Source: Chara braunii (lineage: Eukaryota; Streptophyta; Charophyceae; Charales; Characeae). Taken from it: a DNA stretch of 21,286 nt. Where the stretch lies: NCBI GenBank assembly GCA_003427395.1, contig BFEA01000012.1, positions 5,054,068-5,075,353 on the forward strand, given 5' to 3'. The notes under the pieces are model-generated. The model was not told the DNA's origin, searched no databases, and saw only the letters and a program-made list of their open reading frames with translations. Each line of letters starts with the position of its first letter. Position 1 is the stretch's first letter. Below, one piece after another: positions 1-10,582 of this stretch. The position numbers and the translations under genes were made by a program.

Positions 1-179
1 TCAGAAAAGGTAATTCAAAGACTACTGAGTACAAATTCATCCATATCTGTACCGATTACCAAATGAAATGGCAATCGTTGATTTAGAATGAACACTTCTT
101 TACTTACCTAGAGCTTGCAATTGCATTGAGTATATACTATACACTACATAAGCGTGAGAAATCTATGCATTGTTAGTGC
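1..179. other. No feature seen
   Basis: AT-rich sequence with no open frame, repeat or motif that I could support. It is probably intergenic or intronic flank of the foldback element that follows. Confidence 0.4.
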
Positions 180-301
180 GGCATCATCACCATCACTCGG
201 TGAAAGAAATGGTATTTCCCCATTTTACGAAAAGTGCAAACCATGCTTTGGTCCCTGCCATAAGAGTTGCCTCAGCCCTGACAGGTGGAAATTTAGGCAA
301 G

Positions 302-1670
302 TGTTATGATCTTGGCCAATTTCAAAGTATACATTCATCAGAAAGTACAATGCCGTCCAATTGCAAAAAGAAATGAATGAACTTGAGAGGAGAGAGAGGG
401 TAAGAAGAAGAAGAAGAAGTAAGAAAGAAGAAGAAGATGATGTACTCCAGCATAGACCAATGACAAGGCTCTTCTTCTTCGCCCAACCAATCTCCTCTTC
501 CTTATCTCCTTCCCTCTTATTCAAACAAGAATAACAATAATAATGTTGAATGGCTGAACCAGAATCAAAGTCCGAATCCCACTTCTACTGCAGGCACAAC
601 ATGAGGTCCACCATAGCCATGGCCATTGGCCACCCTTCCTCTTCGTCTACATGCAGGCCGAGGCTATGGCGGAGCACTGAGGGCTCTACCCTCCTGTCCA
701 AAGGACAACCCAAAGCAGCTATGTCGCTGCCCTTCTGTCCCAAGGTCAACACCAGACAGCTATGCCGCTGCCCAGTCAACCACCATGCCTGATTCTGTCC
801 TGAGCTTCCTTGGTGCGGCACTACCCTAACCGGGGCCTTCCAGATGCAGCACCTAACAAGGTGATGAAGATGGTGTCCACCATAGCCAGGTAAGTACCAC
901 TCCTTGGTCCCCTTCTCCCTCCTCCTACCGGTGGAGCTCCACCATAGCCAAGGTGGAAGCTCCCGGCTTCTTCCTCCCAGCAGCGCTGTAGTACCCAGCA
1001 CTACTCCAGCCAGCGCTCCAGCAGCGCGTCGCCAAACTTGCGCACTGAAGAATGAGGCCGAGCTCTTGCCTCGGCCTCTTGATATAGCGGCCTACTTGCC
1101 TCCTGGGCGGTGACTTCCAGGCCGCTCGGCCTCCCAAGCAACCGGTACCTCCTCCCTTTCGGAGGGAAACATCATTGCAGACTCTGATATTGCCCGTACA
1201 GGCTCTAGACTCAGACTGGATGGACTGGTACCGGCCTAGACCTAGCCTACCGCTACTGGGCCTCTAAAAATGTCAACTGTCTTCTTCTGCTCGGCCTCGA
1301 GTACCCGGCACATCTACTGCTATTGGGTGCGGTACCGGCCTACCTGCTACTTGAGTGTTTTTCCGCTGCTCTTAAGTGTCGCGGGCCTCTGGCTCCGCCA
1401 CTTGAGTGTTTTCCCCTGCTGCAACCCTCAATGCCATGGCCACAGGTAAGTACCGGCCCTACGGGCCTGCCAAACAAGCAAGTACACTTGCGGGTCACGC
1501 ACAGACTCGTGCCGACAAGCACTCAGACAGGCACACAAGTCAACAGGCACGCACACATACAGACTTAGAAAACACAGTAGAATCCGGGAATCTCAGCAAG
1601 GCATCCATTCCATTGACAGAACTTCAGAAATCAGCAGTGTTCTCTGTCTGTGATATTGCGGGTCATTACA
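302..1670 (-). mobile_element. Solo LTR (copy A) of a chromovirus-like family
   Basis: On the minus strand it starts TGTAATGACC at 1670 and ends GATCATAACA at 302, the canonical TG...CA ends. CAAG stands directly on both sides (298-301 and 1671-1674). The intact arm of the surrounding foldback element reads ...ggcaagacatg..., so the empty site contained a single CAAG, which fixes both ends and a 4-bp target duplication. Length is 1369 bp. It is homologous along its length to the LTRs at 8460-10153, 13754-14977 and 18950-20808. No internal retroelement domain flanks it, so it is a solo LTR left by recombination. Small open frames inside it on either strand are chance frames. Confidence 0.85.
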
Positions 1671-1753
1671 CAAGACATGTTTTCCTCTCTTCGCATGTAC
1701 TTGGATGGAATCGTTCTAAGGCATATGACATGCACCGGAACAGTCCTGCTCCC

Positions 1754-1848
1754 GCATGTCATATGTCTTACAATGATTCCATCCAAGTGCATGCGGACAT
1801 GGGCAAACATGTCTTGCCTAAATTTCCACGTGTCAGGGCTCAGGCAAC
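1754..1848. repeat. Right inner arm of the foldback hairpin
   Basis: Reverse complement of 1671-1733 (inner part) and 266-301 (outer part). The loop is 1734-1753. This arm is uninterrupted and so records the pre-insertion sequence of the left arm. Confidence 0.8.
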
Positions 1849-2094
1849 AATTCTTACATGACCGGACCTCTTTCTATAGACAAAAAAAAAGGGGATGCAC
1901 CCTTTCTCCCCCTTTTTTTGTTTATAAAAAGAGGAAATGATTCTTTGGTCCTTGTTAATGACGATGATGATACAGTAAAAATGAATTGAGTTTTCAACCC
2001 TTATGTACTCAATGAAATTACAAATTCTTTCTTCATAAATAAAAAAGTGATGACACATGGATCAGTTCCCAGTTTCGCGGTACAAAGGGAAGAT

Positions 2095-2165
2095 AGACAA
2101 GTCCTGTTTCCCGCGGTTGGCATGTACCTGAACTGTATCACTGCAAGCGCATGAGATTTTGCAAA
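2095..2165. repeat. Diverged partial copy of the foldback arm
   Basis: The order caag...ctgttt...ggcatgtacctg...gtatca follows the same order as 1671-1733 (caag, atgttt, gcatgtacttgg, gaatcg), with many substitutions. It may be a second degenerate arm or a fragment of a related element. By-eye alignment only. Confidence 0.35.
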
Positions 2166-2249
2166 ATACAATTACACAAAAAGAAAAAAAAGTGCATGAC
2201 ATGAACCAGGACGACACGACCTCTCCTGAGAGAGGACTTGATTGCCACA

Positions 2250-3735
2250 AATCGTGTCCGGAGGCTTAGGATTGTCATTCCACGTTGGTTACCAGTTGAT
2301 AGTAACTTGATACCTGATTATCGATATCCGAATGTACAGGTTGCTTAGGGTAAGTTTCCTATGTAGATCATACACGTGGTTATGTGCATGTCGTTCTGCA
2401 TTTTAATAAACTACGTTCTTAACTCCCAAGTGCATGGGGTATTGACTTTTAATACAATGTTTGTACATCATATGAGTTTCGGTGTATTTCGAGAGACTGA
2501 GACCTAATACCGTACCCCATTGTTTTGTTTCCCCCCCTCCTCAAATTTGGCTGGGAATCTCAGGACGACCCTCGGGCCAAAGTTGTTTGTATTGCAATTT
2601 ATACGTCTTTCATTTTGGATTTTGTGATTTTTTTTCAAAAAAATCAAAGTTCTGAAAATCAGAAGTCATGTCTACCATACAAATAATTTTTATTCTCGTT
2701 ACATTTTTCTCTCAACTTTGGTTTTTTTTTTTTAAGAAATGGTAGGTGTTGGATGTAAAGCTAGTACTAATCCACAGTCCTCAGGCAAAAGATTTATGTA
2801 GTGCAATGTTTTATAACATGGTTTTGTCTCAGATCCTTTGACTATTTTGAAAAATTGAACTTCTAAAAAAAACAGAAAACACAAAGAAATTCTCAAAAAA
2901 GAATTGCAACATTCTTAAAGTCCAGAGCGTCGTGTGCTCGTATTGAAAGCATAATGCGACATGAGATACACCAAATAAGAGCAAAGCAATGAAGCCAATT
3001 GGCAAAGAAAGCCCTCTCCTTGCGTCCAACATCAATGTCTCCAATGTTGCTCTCCTATATGGCGCTCGAGGCCTAGACTATAGACAAACAGTACCTACAA
3101 CCTACCGGTAGGATTCCTACTGACGACGACATGTCTTTGTCAAGAGTAGCAGCTTGACAATGAATGAAGACCCTGGCTATGGTGTCCTCCTTCCACCTCA
3201 AAGTACATGTTCTCTTCCCACGCACTACCTGCACATCCCTCGTACATCCCACACTCAGCATCCATCACCCAAGGACCACTGCTTTAACCCCCTTGACTGT
3301 GGCGCAGACAGCCTGGCTATGGCTGTTGTGGGTATATGTTGCACGCAGGTAGCTCCACCCATCTTCCATAACCACTCACCTTCACCCTTCTTCCCCACCC
3401 ATCGCCTTCACCTATTCCCCATAGTCATCAACTTCTCTGTCCCTTTTGCTCCCTCTTAATCTTAGTGACCTTAGCAAGAGAGGAAGGGACAGGTCATTCC
3501 ACCCAAGGTCGGAACACTCCCTATCTCTAGGAAAAATATGGGGCAGAAGTTTGTTGCCTTAGGGGTCAACCCTGCTATCGACCTAGATTGAACCGTTTTT
3601 ACGGGGGTGTACTCTGCTGATTTGTTGAAGACGTCCCAAACTTTTGAGATCTGGGCCTTGTGCTCGGGCGAGGGGGAGGTTAGGTGTGCGATGACTAAGG
3701 TTGGCAGTTCAACCTTCCCCTAATCTTAAGCGAAA
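2250..3735. other. Gene-free, mostly AT-rich stretch
   Basis: No open frame here looks coding: the ones present are short and of biased composition. Poly-T and poly-A runs occur at about 2620-2740. From about 3150 the sequence turns pyrimidine-rich (C/T) on the plus strand. A 12-bp palindrome cctaccggtagg sits at 3101-3112. No element ends were found. Confidence 0.4.
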
Positions 3736-5830
3736 GGGAGCTGACTTATGAGATCCTTTTGTGACCGACTTAGGTGCCACCACCGGATCGGAGCTGGTGC
3801 GAAAAGCTGGTGCGAAAAGCAACCTGGCCTAGTGCCCCATTCTATCTTCACCTTTCTCTTCTTCGTGCCTTCTCCCTTTTACATGAACCGTTTTGTATCC
3901 TCTCTCCCTTCAAGTTTCTCTCCCTCTTCTTTCGTCTGAATCTTGGTCCCGCTCCGCACTACTCTTCTCGCCTTCCTTCTTCCTGCCTTCATCCCCATAT
4001 AGGAACTCCCTACCTATCCCCTCCCCCCTCATAGCGTTCAAGGCATCGGACGACATCGTGTAAGGAGGATTAATCCCCTCACATTGTAATCTGATTGCCC
4101 GTGAAAGAACTCAGGGGGATCGATATGGCTTTTTTTGGGCGATTTACCCTATTCTCTCTTCTCTCCGTCCTTCCCCCGCCCCGTTCTCTCCCATCTTCTA
4201 TCTCCCTCTTCTCAACTAAAAAATCTGCAAGCGCATCCGAAAAACTCCCTCTCAACCCATCTGCTAGCTTCAAGGAAGCAGTGTCTAGATGATGTGATGA
4301 ACGGCGAGTCAAAAAGTCCTGACGAGCTGACATTAGTTTTGCAAGGTTGTGCGCCAGGTGACCGCGGCGGACTACGGGATTCGAGTAGCTTGGTGTAAAA
4401 GTTGAGTTGGCGGGGTGACGATTATTGCGGTGTGGAGGTCGGTATGTGGTTGTCGGGATTGCCAATTTGCCAATACCTAGGTAAGGAAGGTATATGTGTG
4501 TACGAGGGGTTGCATGGTCCGCGACCATGATGAGAGAGCAGAAGGCTTGCGCGTCTTAATCTTCGGTTCCTCTTATTTTGGAAGCTAAAGTCCATGGCAG
4601 AATGTCGTTTTTTTCAGATTTATTTGTGTGTTTGTAACTCCTTCTCTTGCCTTAGTCCCCTTTTTCGGTTAAGCTACAGCTTCGTCAAACATTTTGACTT
4701 TGCTTTTCTCTCCCTCTTTTCCTCTCCTCCTCTCAATGTTTCCTTCATGGATGTTTGAATGTTTTGATGACTCCCTCGCCCCTACCAACTCTTGAGGTCC
4801 CATCCCACTCGTCTCGTTAAATTTTATTGGATCTCACGGGAACGAGCATCGTTGAATTTGAGAGACCAGCGAGTTTGTGGGATACTGCCCCATCCCTCCC
4901 TTGGTCCCTTGCACATGACGAATGATGAGCACCTAGGATGTATAAGTGATATTTGGCCCTTACTCGTCTTTAATACACATAATGCATTGACTGAGTTGTT
5001 GCTTTGATTCAAATTTCGATATGATTATTTTGATGCAGTATTTTCTTACTCGTGTGAATGAATGATTTGTGTTAAGACAAAGATTGAGCTTCTGCGTCCA
5101 CTTATTTTTTACTATTGGAGTTTTACCGGGTGAACTCAGCTGAAAGTAAAAATCAGTTGGGAGAGAAGGATCCCTGTATGTGGTTGATAGCTGTTTCGAT
5201 GTATCTCAATCTTGAACATGGTTCATTCTTATTTCCCTCCCTTGAATGAATGATGGTTGCCTTGTTGATTGGATCGAGTTGCATGGACTTATGCGTCCAG
5301 TCAGATTGTATTATGAACGGAAGACAATGAAAACTTGGTGGTGTGTCTGTTTATTCCTTTGATATACTTTCGATCGAAAAAATGGATTGAGTAGACGAGC
5401 GCAATATGCATGTGGACCGATTACACCGGTCCGACTGGGCGTCGACTTCCCATATCCCCACAACGCCCGTCCCTGTATAACGAGGAAAGAACGTGTATGT
5501 GAGTGAGATGTACAAGAAGCCGTTGCAAAGATTGGAGGGCGGCGGGCGTTATTACTTTCCTCCCTCACGGTTCATAGGTGCTGGTTTTGTCATTGTTGAT
5601 ACTGACTTTTCGCCTTACTTATTATTGCCTTTAAATGAATTGATTGTTATCCCTTTGACGGCGATGGCACCTCATTGGCCCAATGCTCTATGTAGCGATT
5701 GTCGTTGCATCGAGCGTTCCACTAGCGGACACGTGGCGAGGATGAACACAAGGAAAGAGCGACCAGGCTACGGCCGCTACGCTGAGGCTGTGCACGTCGG
5801 ATTCTGAGCTTTGTAACAAGCGGCGTCGAG
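3736..5830 (+). repeat. Dispersed repeat G, copy 1
   Basis: Segments of this region recur in the same order and orientation at about 16740-18640. The clearest pairs are the block around 4085-4135 (atcgatatggc) with 17055-17105 (atcgacatggc); 4300-4490 with 17260-17450, including agtcctgacg/agtcccgacg and cctaggtaagg/cctaggcaag; the tattatgaacgga block at 5308 and 18159; and the end block 5480-5700 with 18290-18540. A frame in the last block (5493-5807) gives NELIVIP...PHW...LC.DC, matched in copy 2 by NKLIVIP...PHW...LCTDC, so the repeat may include decayed coding sequence. I recognise no family. The ends are approximate and divergence is high. Confidence 0.5.
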
Positions 5831-6740
5831 ACTTAATTCGAAAATGAGATGTTGAAATTCATAAGCTGCGTTGTCTGGTCTTAATTTCTCTGGTCTTCAC
5901 TGTGAATTTCGTGTGAACTCATATGTGCATGAGGTGTGAATATGTGCACTCACTGTTGAACTAAGAGGTTCATTGCATAATCATAAAGTTAAATTAAAAT
6001 CTCTAACTCAGAAGGAAAACATCAAGATTCAAGAAATCTATTCCCAAATTCACAATGGACTGGTTGGGGGATCTCAGGAGCAAGGAATTGGACAGGTGGT
6101 ATGGCCTGATGAGAATGAGTTTGTGATGCCTCTCAAGAAGAGTTACTTGCTATAGTTTAATGACTGGTTTGATATTCAGCCAGGGGAGTTTCTCAGAGAT
6201 GCTGCATGCTTTTTGAACTGTTCCCTCCCTCGGAGTTAGCTTTAGTAGAACCTCAATGGTTTGGTGGGGGGGGGTCAGATAATGAAGAATGATCCTCATC
6301 ATGAGGAGGGTTAGAACTGCTAGAGGTGCTTGTCCTATATGGCGGTCTGATCAGGACTGAAGAGGTGGTTTTGATCCTTTTGACTCTTATCAAGTTGTAA
6401 TACTGGACATTTTCTGTATAAGGGACGCTGAACCCGGTTTTCAGCAGGTGATACTCCCCACCAATAGACTGGAGTCTCAACTGGGTGATTAGGAATGGCT
6501 GCTCTAATCACCATTCCTAATGACTTCAGTTGTGTTTTGATAAAAAATAAATAAATGCAAGGAACATGAATAGGGCTCAATCCTCACATAAATAATTAAT
6601 TACAAAAAAAAAAATGGACATTGTTTCAGAGGCGAAAGGGAGAATCAAGGGTGAGCTAGAGTTCGACTTTGGAAGTTTGGAGGTAACGAGCTTAAGTCTT
6701 ATCGACAGTACTTCCACAAGGGGGATGTATGCCGAAGGTG
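5831..6740. other. No recognisable gene
   Basis: A short frame on the plus strand (5973-6155, 60 codons, lysine- and glutamine-containing, no known motif) is the only candidate and is too short to support. A poly-G run lies at 6265-6272. Around 6590-6615 there is an A-rich stretch (A12 at 6603-6614). The remainder shows no structure I can name. Confidence 0.35.
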
Positions 6741-6746
6741 TAACAG

Positions 6747-7286
6747 ATGGAAACGACACCATTTCAGCAACCTGGACAAGGTCACTTGCATCCATGTGGT
6801 CCACCTTCCGCTGAGTGTCACTCCATCGGCATGCGCAGCATCAAGGGAAGCAGCCTGTGGTACGTTGGCATGCTCAAGGTAGTGTGTGCAGACAGCATAG
6901 GTTTACCAGGGTACTCTTGTCACCCAGAGGCCTTGGGTTAGCAGATTGCCCAGTCATCAGCTGCAATGCCTGCACAGGGTTTTTGTTGGGAAAACCCAGT
7001 GTATCCTCTGTATGAAAAATTGGCTGGCACTCCCCATGCCCCAATGACGACTAGGTCGGACATCCTGCGTCGTTATTGAGGGGCTTGGTATACAATCCTT
7101 GTGAAGGTGAAGAGATCGGTGGGTATGTCACCACCTGCTAAGGGTGGTGATGGTACAAGTCCTTCACAAATTCCCATCCTCTGCATGGGGTGGTTCAGCA
7201 ACCCGATGAGGGAAGGAGCTTACAACGCGCACCAATGCAAGGTGTGTGGTAATCTGTCCTTCAAGGACCCCAAGGGCAGGCTCTAG
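6747..7286 (+). pseudogene. Decayed open frame, unknown product
   Basis: One reading frame runs for 180 codons with only two internal stops (TAG at 6939, TGA at 7077), which is long for random sequence of this composition. The first third is rich in Gln, Pro, Gly and His (FQQPGQGHLHPCGPPSAE). The middle contains a coding-looking stretch, ENPVYPLYEKLAGTPHAP. The end contains a CxxC pair (HQCKVCGNL). Just upstream a different frame holds another CxxC (DVCRRCNRW, about 6725-6755), so a frameshift may separate two halves of a zinc-binding site. It could be a degraded host gene or a retroelement gag-like region. No family assignment is justified. Confidence 0.3.
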
Positions 7287-7344
7287 AATTCCTACAAAAA
7301 CAGCGGCGATTAAGCCAAGACTTGGAAGGCTTCAACCTCTGAAG

Positions 7345-7505
7345 CTGTGGAGCACGGTTGCACCCCCGCCGACCACGTACCCCAACCGCCAACCGACTTG
7401 CAGCCAACTGGTCGACGGACCACCAACCGGTCGTCCGCTGAGCTTTTCTCAGATCGGATTGCGGGGCCATACTGCGCTTGCTGAGTACAGCCCAAATCCG
7501 CTGAG
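7345..7505 (+). repeat. Dispersed repeat F, copy 1
   Basis: Matches 21110-21286: ggttgca, an array of (c)cgacc/ccaacc motifs, gcagcc(g/a)ac, then a nearly identical terminal block, cttgctgagtacagcccaaa plus tccgctg. The last block includes an imperfect hairpin, ggccatact/agtacagcc (7465-7473 with 7484-7492). Family unknown. It may be the end of a larger element. Confidence 0.6.
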
Positions 7506-7856
7506 GAACTTTTGGTTCCCAAACTTTGTATTGGAGGGTACCTAGTTCGGGGTTCAGAGGGGCTTTGAGGGTTCTGATGTGGTTGAGGGGGGGGAACTGT
7601 TCTGCAGCATTTGCAGCATTTCAAAGGGGTGTTTGGAGGCAGCGGTGTTCAGGGGCAGGGGTGTTTGGGCGAGCAGTTGGGGGAAACTTGTCGACATTCT
7701 TGGAGATGGAAAGACGGACTCCCTGCCATCCCATGTGGGGGAAAAAAGAAAAAAAGCCAAGATCACACTCAACATCCACATACTACACACAACAAGTGCT
7801 GCAATTGCAGACAAGCATTACCTCATTAGAGTCTGACTGTCCCCGACGTCCAAAAG

Positions 7857-7860
<4 letters not shown>
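7506..7860. other. No gene seen
   Basis: G-rich on the plus strand between 7550 and 7750, with no motif I recognise. Open frames through here extend into the microsatellite and are not credible proteins. Confidence 0.35.
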
Positions 7861-8098
<238 letters not shown>

Positions 8099-8459
8099 TC
8101 AGCAACTTTCATTCACTGCTGCTACTCGTGTCAGTTGAAGACGATGTCGAGAGAGAGGCATCAGATTGTACATGAAGTGGCCACGATCGTCGAGTCATCG
8201 GCCACACACTCTTTTCTGTTTTCTGGCTGTTCTCTTCAGCATTTCACATTTCACTGAAGAGGGAGACATAGGAGTGTATTGAAAGTTGACTGGATTGATG
8301 TGAGACCCTCCTGTCTGCAGCGGTACTTAAGATAGCAGGGAACAGGGAATGCAGGAAGCAGGGAAGTTTAGTCTCCTCCCCTCTCACCCTCTGAACACCC
8401 TCTCCGTGGATTTGTGCTCTGGGCCGTGGTGATGCCATGGCGGGAACGTTCTTTTCAAT
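8099..8459. other. No gene seen
   Basis: Unique-looking sequence between the microsatellite and the LTR. It contains the presumed left target duplication of the LTR (caat, 8456-8459) and nothing else I can support. Confidence 0.35.
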
Positions 8460-10153
8460 TGTAAGAATCTGCAAATTGCAGACTGTGAAACCTGTGCTTT
8501 TCTGGGTTTTCGTTGCTGTTCTGTGTGCTTGCTGGGTTCCTGTTGTCCGAGTGCGTGTCTGGTCTGAGTGCTTGCCGATAACAGGGTTCCATGTGCTTAT
8601 GCACCTGTCTGAGAACTCTTGTGTGTGTGTGACACGCTGATGATCGTCTGTATGCTGGAATGGCCCTTGGGCCGGGCACTTACCTCGGTGGGCATGTTGA
8701 CAGCCTGTGCAGCGGACAAGAAGGGGTAGGAAGGCCTAGGGGAGCCAAAATCAGGTAGTACTGGGCAGGTAGGCAGAAAGGGCAAAAAGGTCAAAAACAG
8801 GAAGAGAAAAAGCGAGGACTACATTGGGCTCGTAATCATTAGGCCATCTCCAGAAGGAAAGGTTTTACGAGGTGGAACAAGGGAGGGTTTTAAGGTAAGG
8901 GTTTTAGGGTCTTATGCATCGGGTTTCAGGTCAGGGACTGTAGGTTCTAAGGAGTTGACAGACTGAATCAGATTAAGATAGCTGTCTCAGGTGGAGCATA
9001 ACCACCCAAGGCGAACGGGGTAAGGGTCGGACTGGACCAGACGTAACAAGGGGGAGGGCGTTAAACATATGCTGAGGAACTCTAGGGTAAAAGGGAATAC
9101 ACGTAGGGGAACATAGTGAGGGGTAGGGAGCAGGGAAAGGGCTATTAGACGTTTTCTTGGTTTATGGACCCTACTCGGCAGATCTGCACAGCAGAGCTGA
9201 GAGGGGAAAGGTATAGCAAGGCAAGCTGACAGTCAATCCTCCATGCGAATGGAGTAATCAATTCTGATCAGGGGTCCTTCGGCCGTACGGAAGGAAGCGT
9301 GTGTTTCTAATCATGATGTATTACTCTTTTGACTTGCCGGTGGAATAGGAACCGGACTGATGCTCCCCAGAATGGAAAAGGAGCGGGGGCCATAAGGTCC
9401 TGTTTTTAAAAAAAAAAAAAAGATGTCAAAAAGGTATACCTCTGTAGACCGTGGTAATATTTTAGAGATCCGGTAGGCTTAGGGCTAGGTATCAGTCCAG
9501 TAGCCCCCAGGTCTAGAGCCTGTACGGGGGAATAATCAAACTGCAAAGATGTTCCCGCCAAAAGATCGAAGAAAACGGTAGGCTGAGAAGCCGGGTAGCT
9601 TGGGAAGTTCTTGCGAGGGGGCGCAGCTGCAGCATAAGTGAAGATGCAGCGCTGCACTGCGCCTCATTCTTCATGTGGGCAAGCCGTGAGGCTGCTTGGG
9701 TGCTCACCATCGGCGGCGCTCAGTGGGGAGGAAGGCGGAGTTGGCTTCCACCTTGGCTATGGTGAGGGAAGCCAAGGAAGAGGAGGACATGGATATGGCA
9801 GAGTAGCGAGAAGGAAGGAGGAGGAAGAAGAAGAAGAAGGGGAGTGAATGAGGAAGCTTACCTTGGCTATGGTGGTGGTATCTTCATCCCCTCGGTTGGT
9901 GCTGCGCCTTGAAGGCCCCTGCTTGGGGTTGCGTGGTCAAGCCCAGCAGGATGCTCAACCAAATAGTGATAGGAGGTAGGTTGTGAAAGGTGACTTCTTG
10001 TGATGCCGACAGTAAGAGGAAGATTCGGACATTGGTTCTGTTCCATTCTTCTTCTTCCTTCGTCTATGTCTCTTTCCAATCTCTCTCATTTCAGTAGCAA
10101 TTGAACAGCATTGGCTCTGAGTTTTGCAGTGTGAGATTCCCAAGATCATAACG
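8460..10153 (+). mobile_element. LTR (copy D), plus orientation, probable solo LTR
   Basis: Read on the plus strand it starts TGTAAGAATCTGC and continues through a block shared with copies B and C (gcagactgtgaaa). It ends GATCATAACG at 10153, with TG...CA eroded to TG...CG. It carries the family's repeated ccttggctatggtgg motif at 9752-9766 and 9862-9876. Flanks are caat (8456-8459) and taat (10154-10157), a near-match to a 4-bp target duplication. No polypurine tract precedes it and no tRNA primer site follows it, so a solo LTR is likeliest. Excess length over copy A is explained by a 635-bp insertion. It lies upstream of the reductase exon, presumably in the preceding intron. Confidence 0.75.
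8792..9426. mobile_element. 635-bp insertion inside LTR D with 9-bp target duplication
   Basis: Copies B and C run uninterrupted through this point of the LTR, whereas D has an extra 635 bp. The nonamer caaaaaggt stands on both sides (8783-8791 and 9427-9435), and it occurs once in copy B (acaaaaaggtaa). Near the ends are a perfect 10-bp inverted repeat, aaaaacagga (8793-8802) and tcctgttttt (9398-9407), and then an A14 tract (9408-9421) plus gatgt. A 9-bp duplication with inverted ends suits a Mutator-like non-autonomous DNA element. The terminal poly-A would also suit a retroposon. No coding frame is seen. Confidence 0.65.
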
Positions 10154-10526
10154 TAATAATGAAACAGGATCTTATGGGCCTGGTTCCGTATCCATGGTGG
10201 GGAGCAGCTGCCGGCCGGTCCCTATTATGCTGACATGGCAGAGCAAGCAAAGTCACGGGTACTCGCAATGGCTTCAGTGATCATCTTCTTTTTCTTTACT
10301 TTTGTCTTCTTTTTCTTTTACTTATGTCTTCGTTTGAACTTCTTCGTAAATTTATGCGCTCTTGCGAGTCTTGTTGTGTTTTTTGGTTGGATAATAATGT
10401 TTGATAGGCGGTGAAGCTGAAATGGGAGAAGAGCCGAGAGGGGGAGAATCTCATGGGATTTTTCGTTCTTTCCTTAATTTTATGTGCTTTTGTCATGTGT
10501 TTACGCTGGATGATGATGTTTGATAG
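10154..10526 (+). other. Intron sequence upstream of the reductase exon
   Basis: Pyrimidine-rich from 10284 to 10330 (repeated ttctttt/cttcttttt) and leading to an AG acceptor at 10525-10526. It includes a tandem copy of the acceptor region. No previous exon of the reductase could be found here or further upstream. Confidence 0.5.
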
Positions 10527-10582
10527 GTGGTGAAGCCAAAATGGGAGAAGACCCGAGAGGGGGAGAGTCACATGGGATGGGT
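10345..10582 (+). repeat. Tandem duplication of intron end plus exon start
   Basis: Two units, about 10345-10463 and 10464-10582. The junction parts lie exactly 119 bp apart: gatgtttgatag|gtggtgaagcc at 10515-10537 corresponds to aatgtttgatag|gcggtgaagct at 10396-10418. The match covers about 50 nt of intron, with a 9-nt length difference, and about 50 nt of exon (aaatgggagaag, ccgagagggggagaat/gt). The downstream unit continues into the intact exon. In the upstream unit the frame runs out of homology after about 17 codons. Confidence 0.85.
10525..10526 (+). other. Predicted splice acceptor (AG)
   Basis: The AG of ttgatag immediately precedes GTGGTGAAGCCA, where homology to the reductase family begins. 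The polypyrimidine stretch just before it is weak. An identical ttgatag at 10401-10407 is a duplicated alternative. Confidence 0.6.

Larger units (their letters stand above)
180..1975. mobile_element. Foldback (long inverted-repeat) element, interrupted by an LTR
   Basis: The left arm (about 180-301, continuing at 1671-1733) is the reverse complement of the right arm (1754 to about 1975). The best-matching outer block is 266-301 against 1813-1848, 36 nt with two mismatches. The inner block is 1671-1733 against 1754-1816 and also matches well, with a loop of 20 nt. Outside position 266 and beyond 1848 the match continues with gaps (the catcatca, tttcccc and ggtcc blocks), so the outer ends are approximate. 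No coding frame belongs to it. This is the structure of a non-autonomous foldback or MITE-type element. The superfamily is unknown and I did not find its own target duplication. Confidence 0.7.

Noticed and set aside
585-1001. 138-codon minus-strand frame with LPPWLWW and similar motifs also seen at 13938-14240 and 19131-19607
   Set aside because: The recurring peptide only reflects the LTR's repeated ccatagccaaggt motif. Frames are not conserved between copies.
7129-7151. 8-bp hairpin tcaccacc/ggtggtga
   Set aside because: It is short, isolated, within the decayed frame, and no more than expected by chance.
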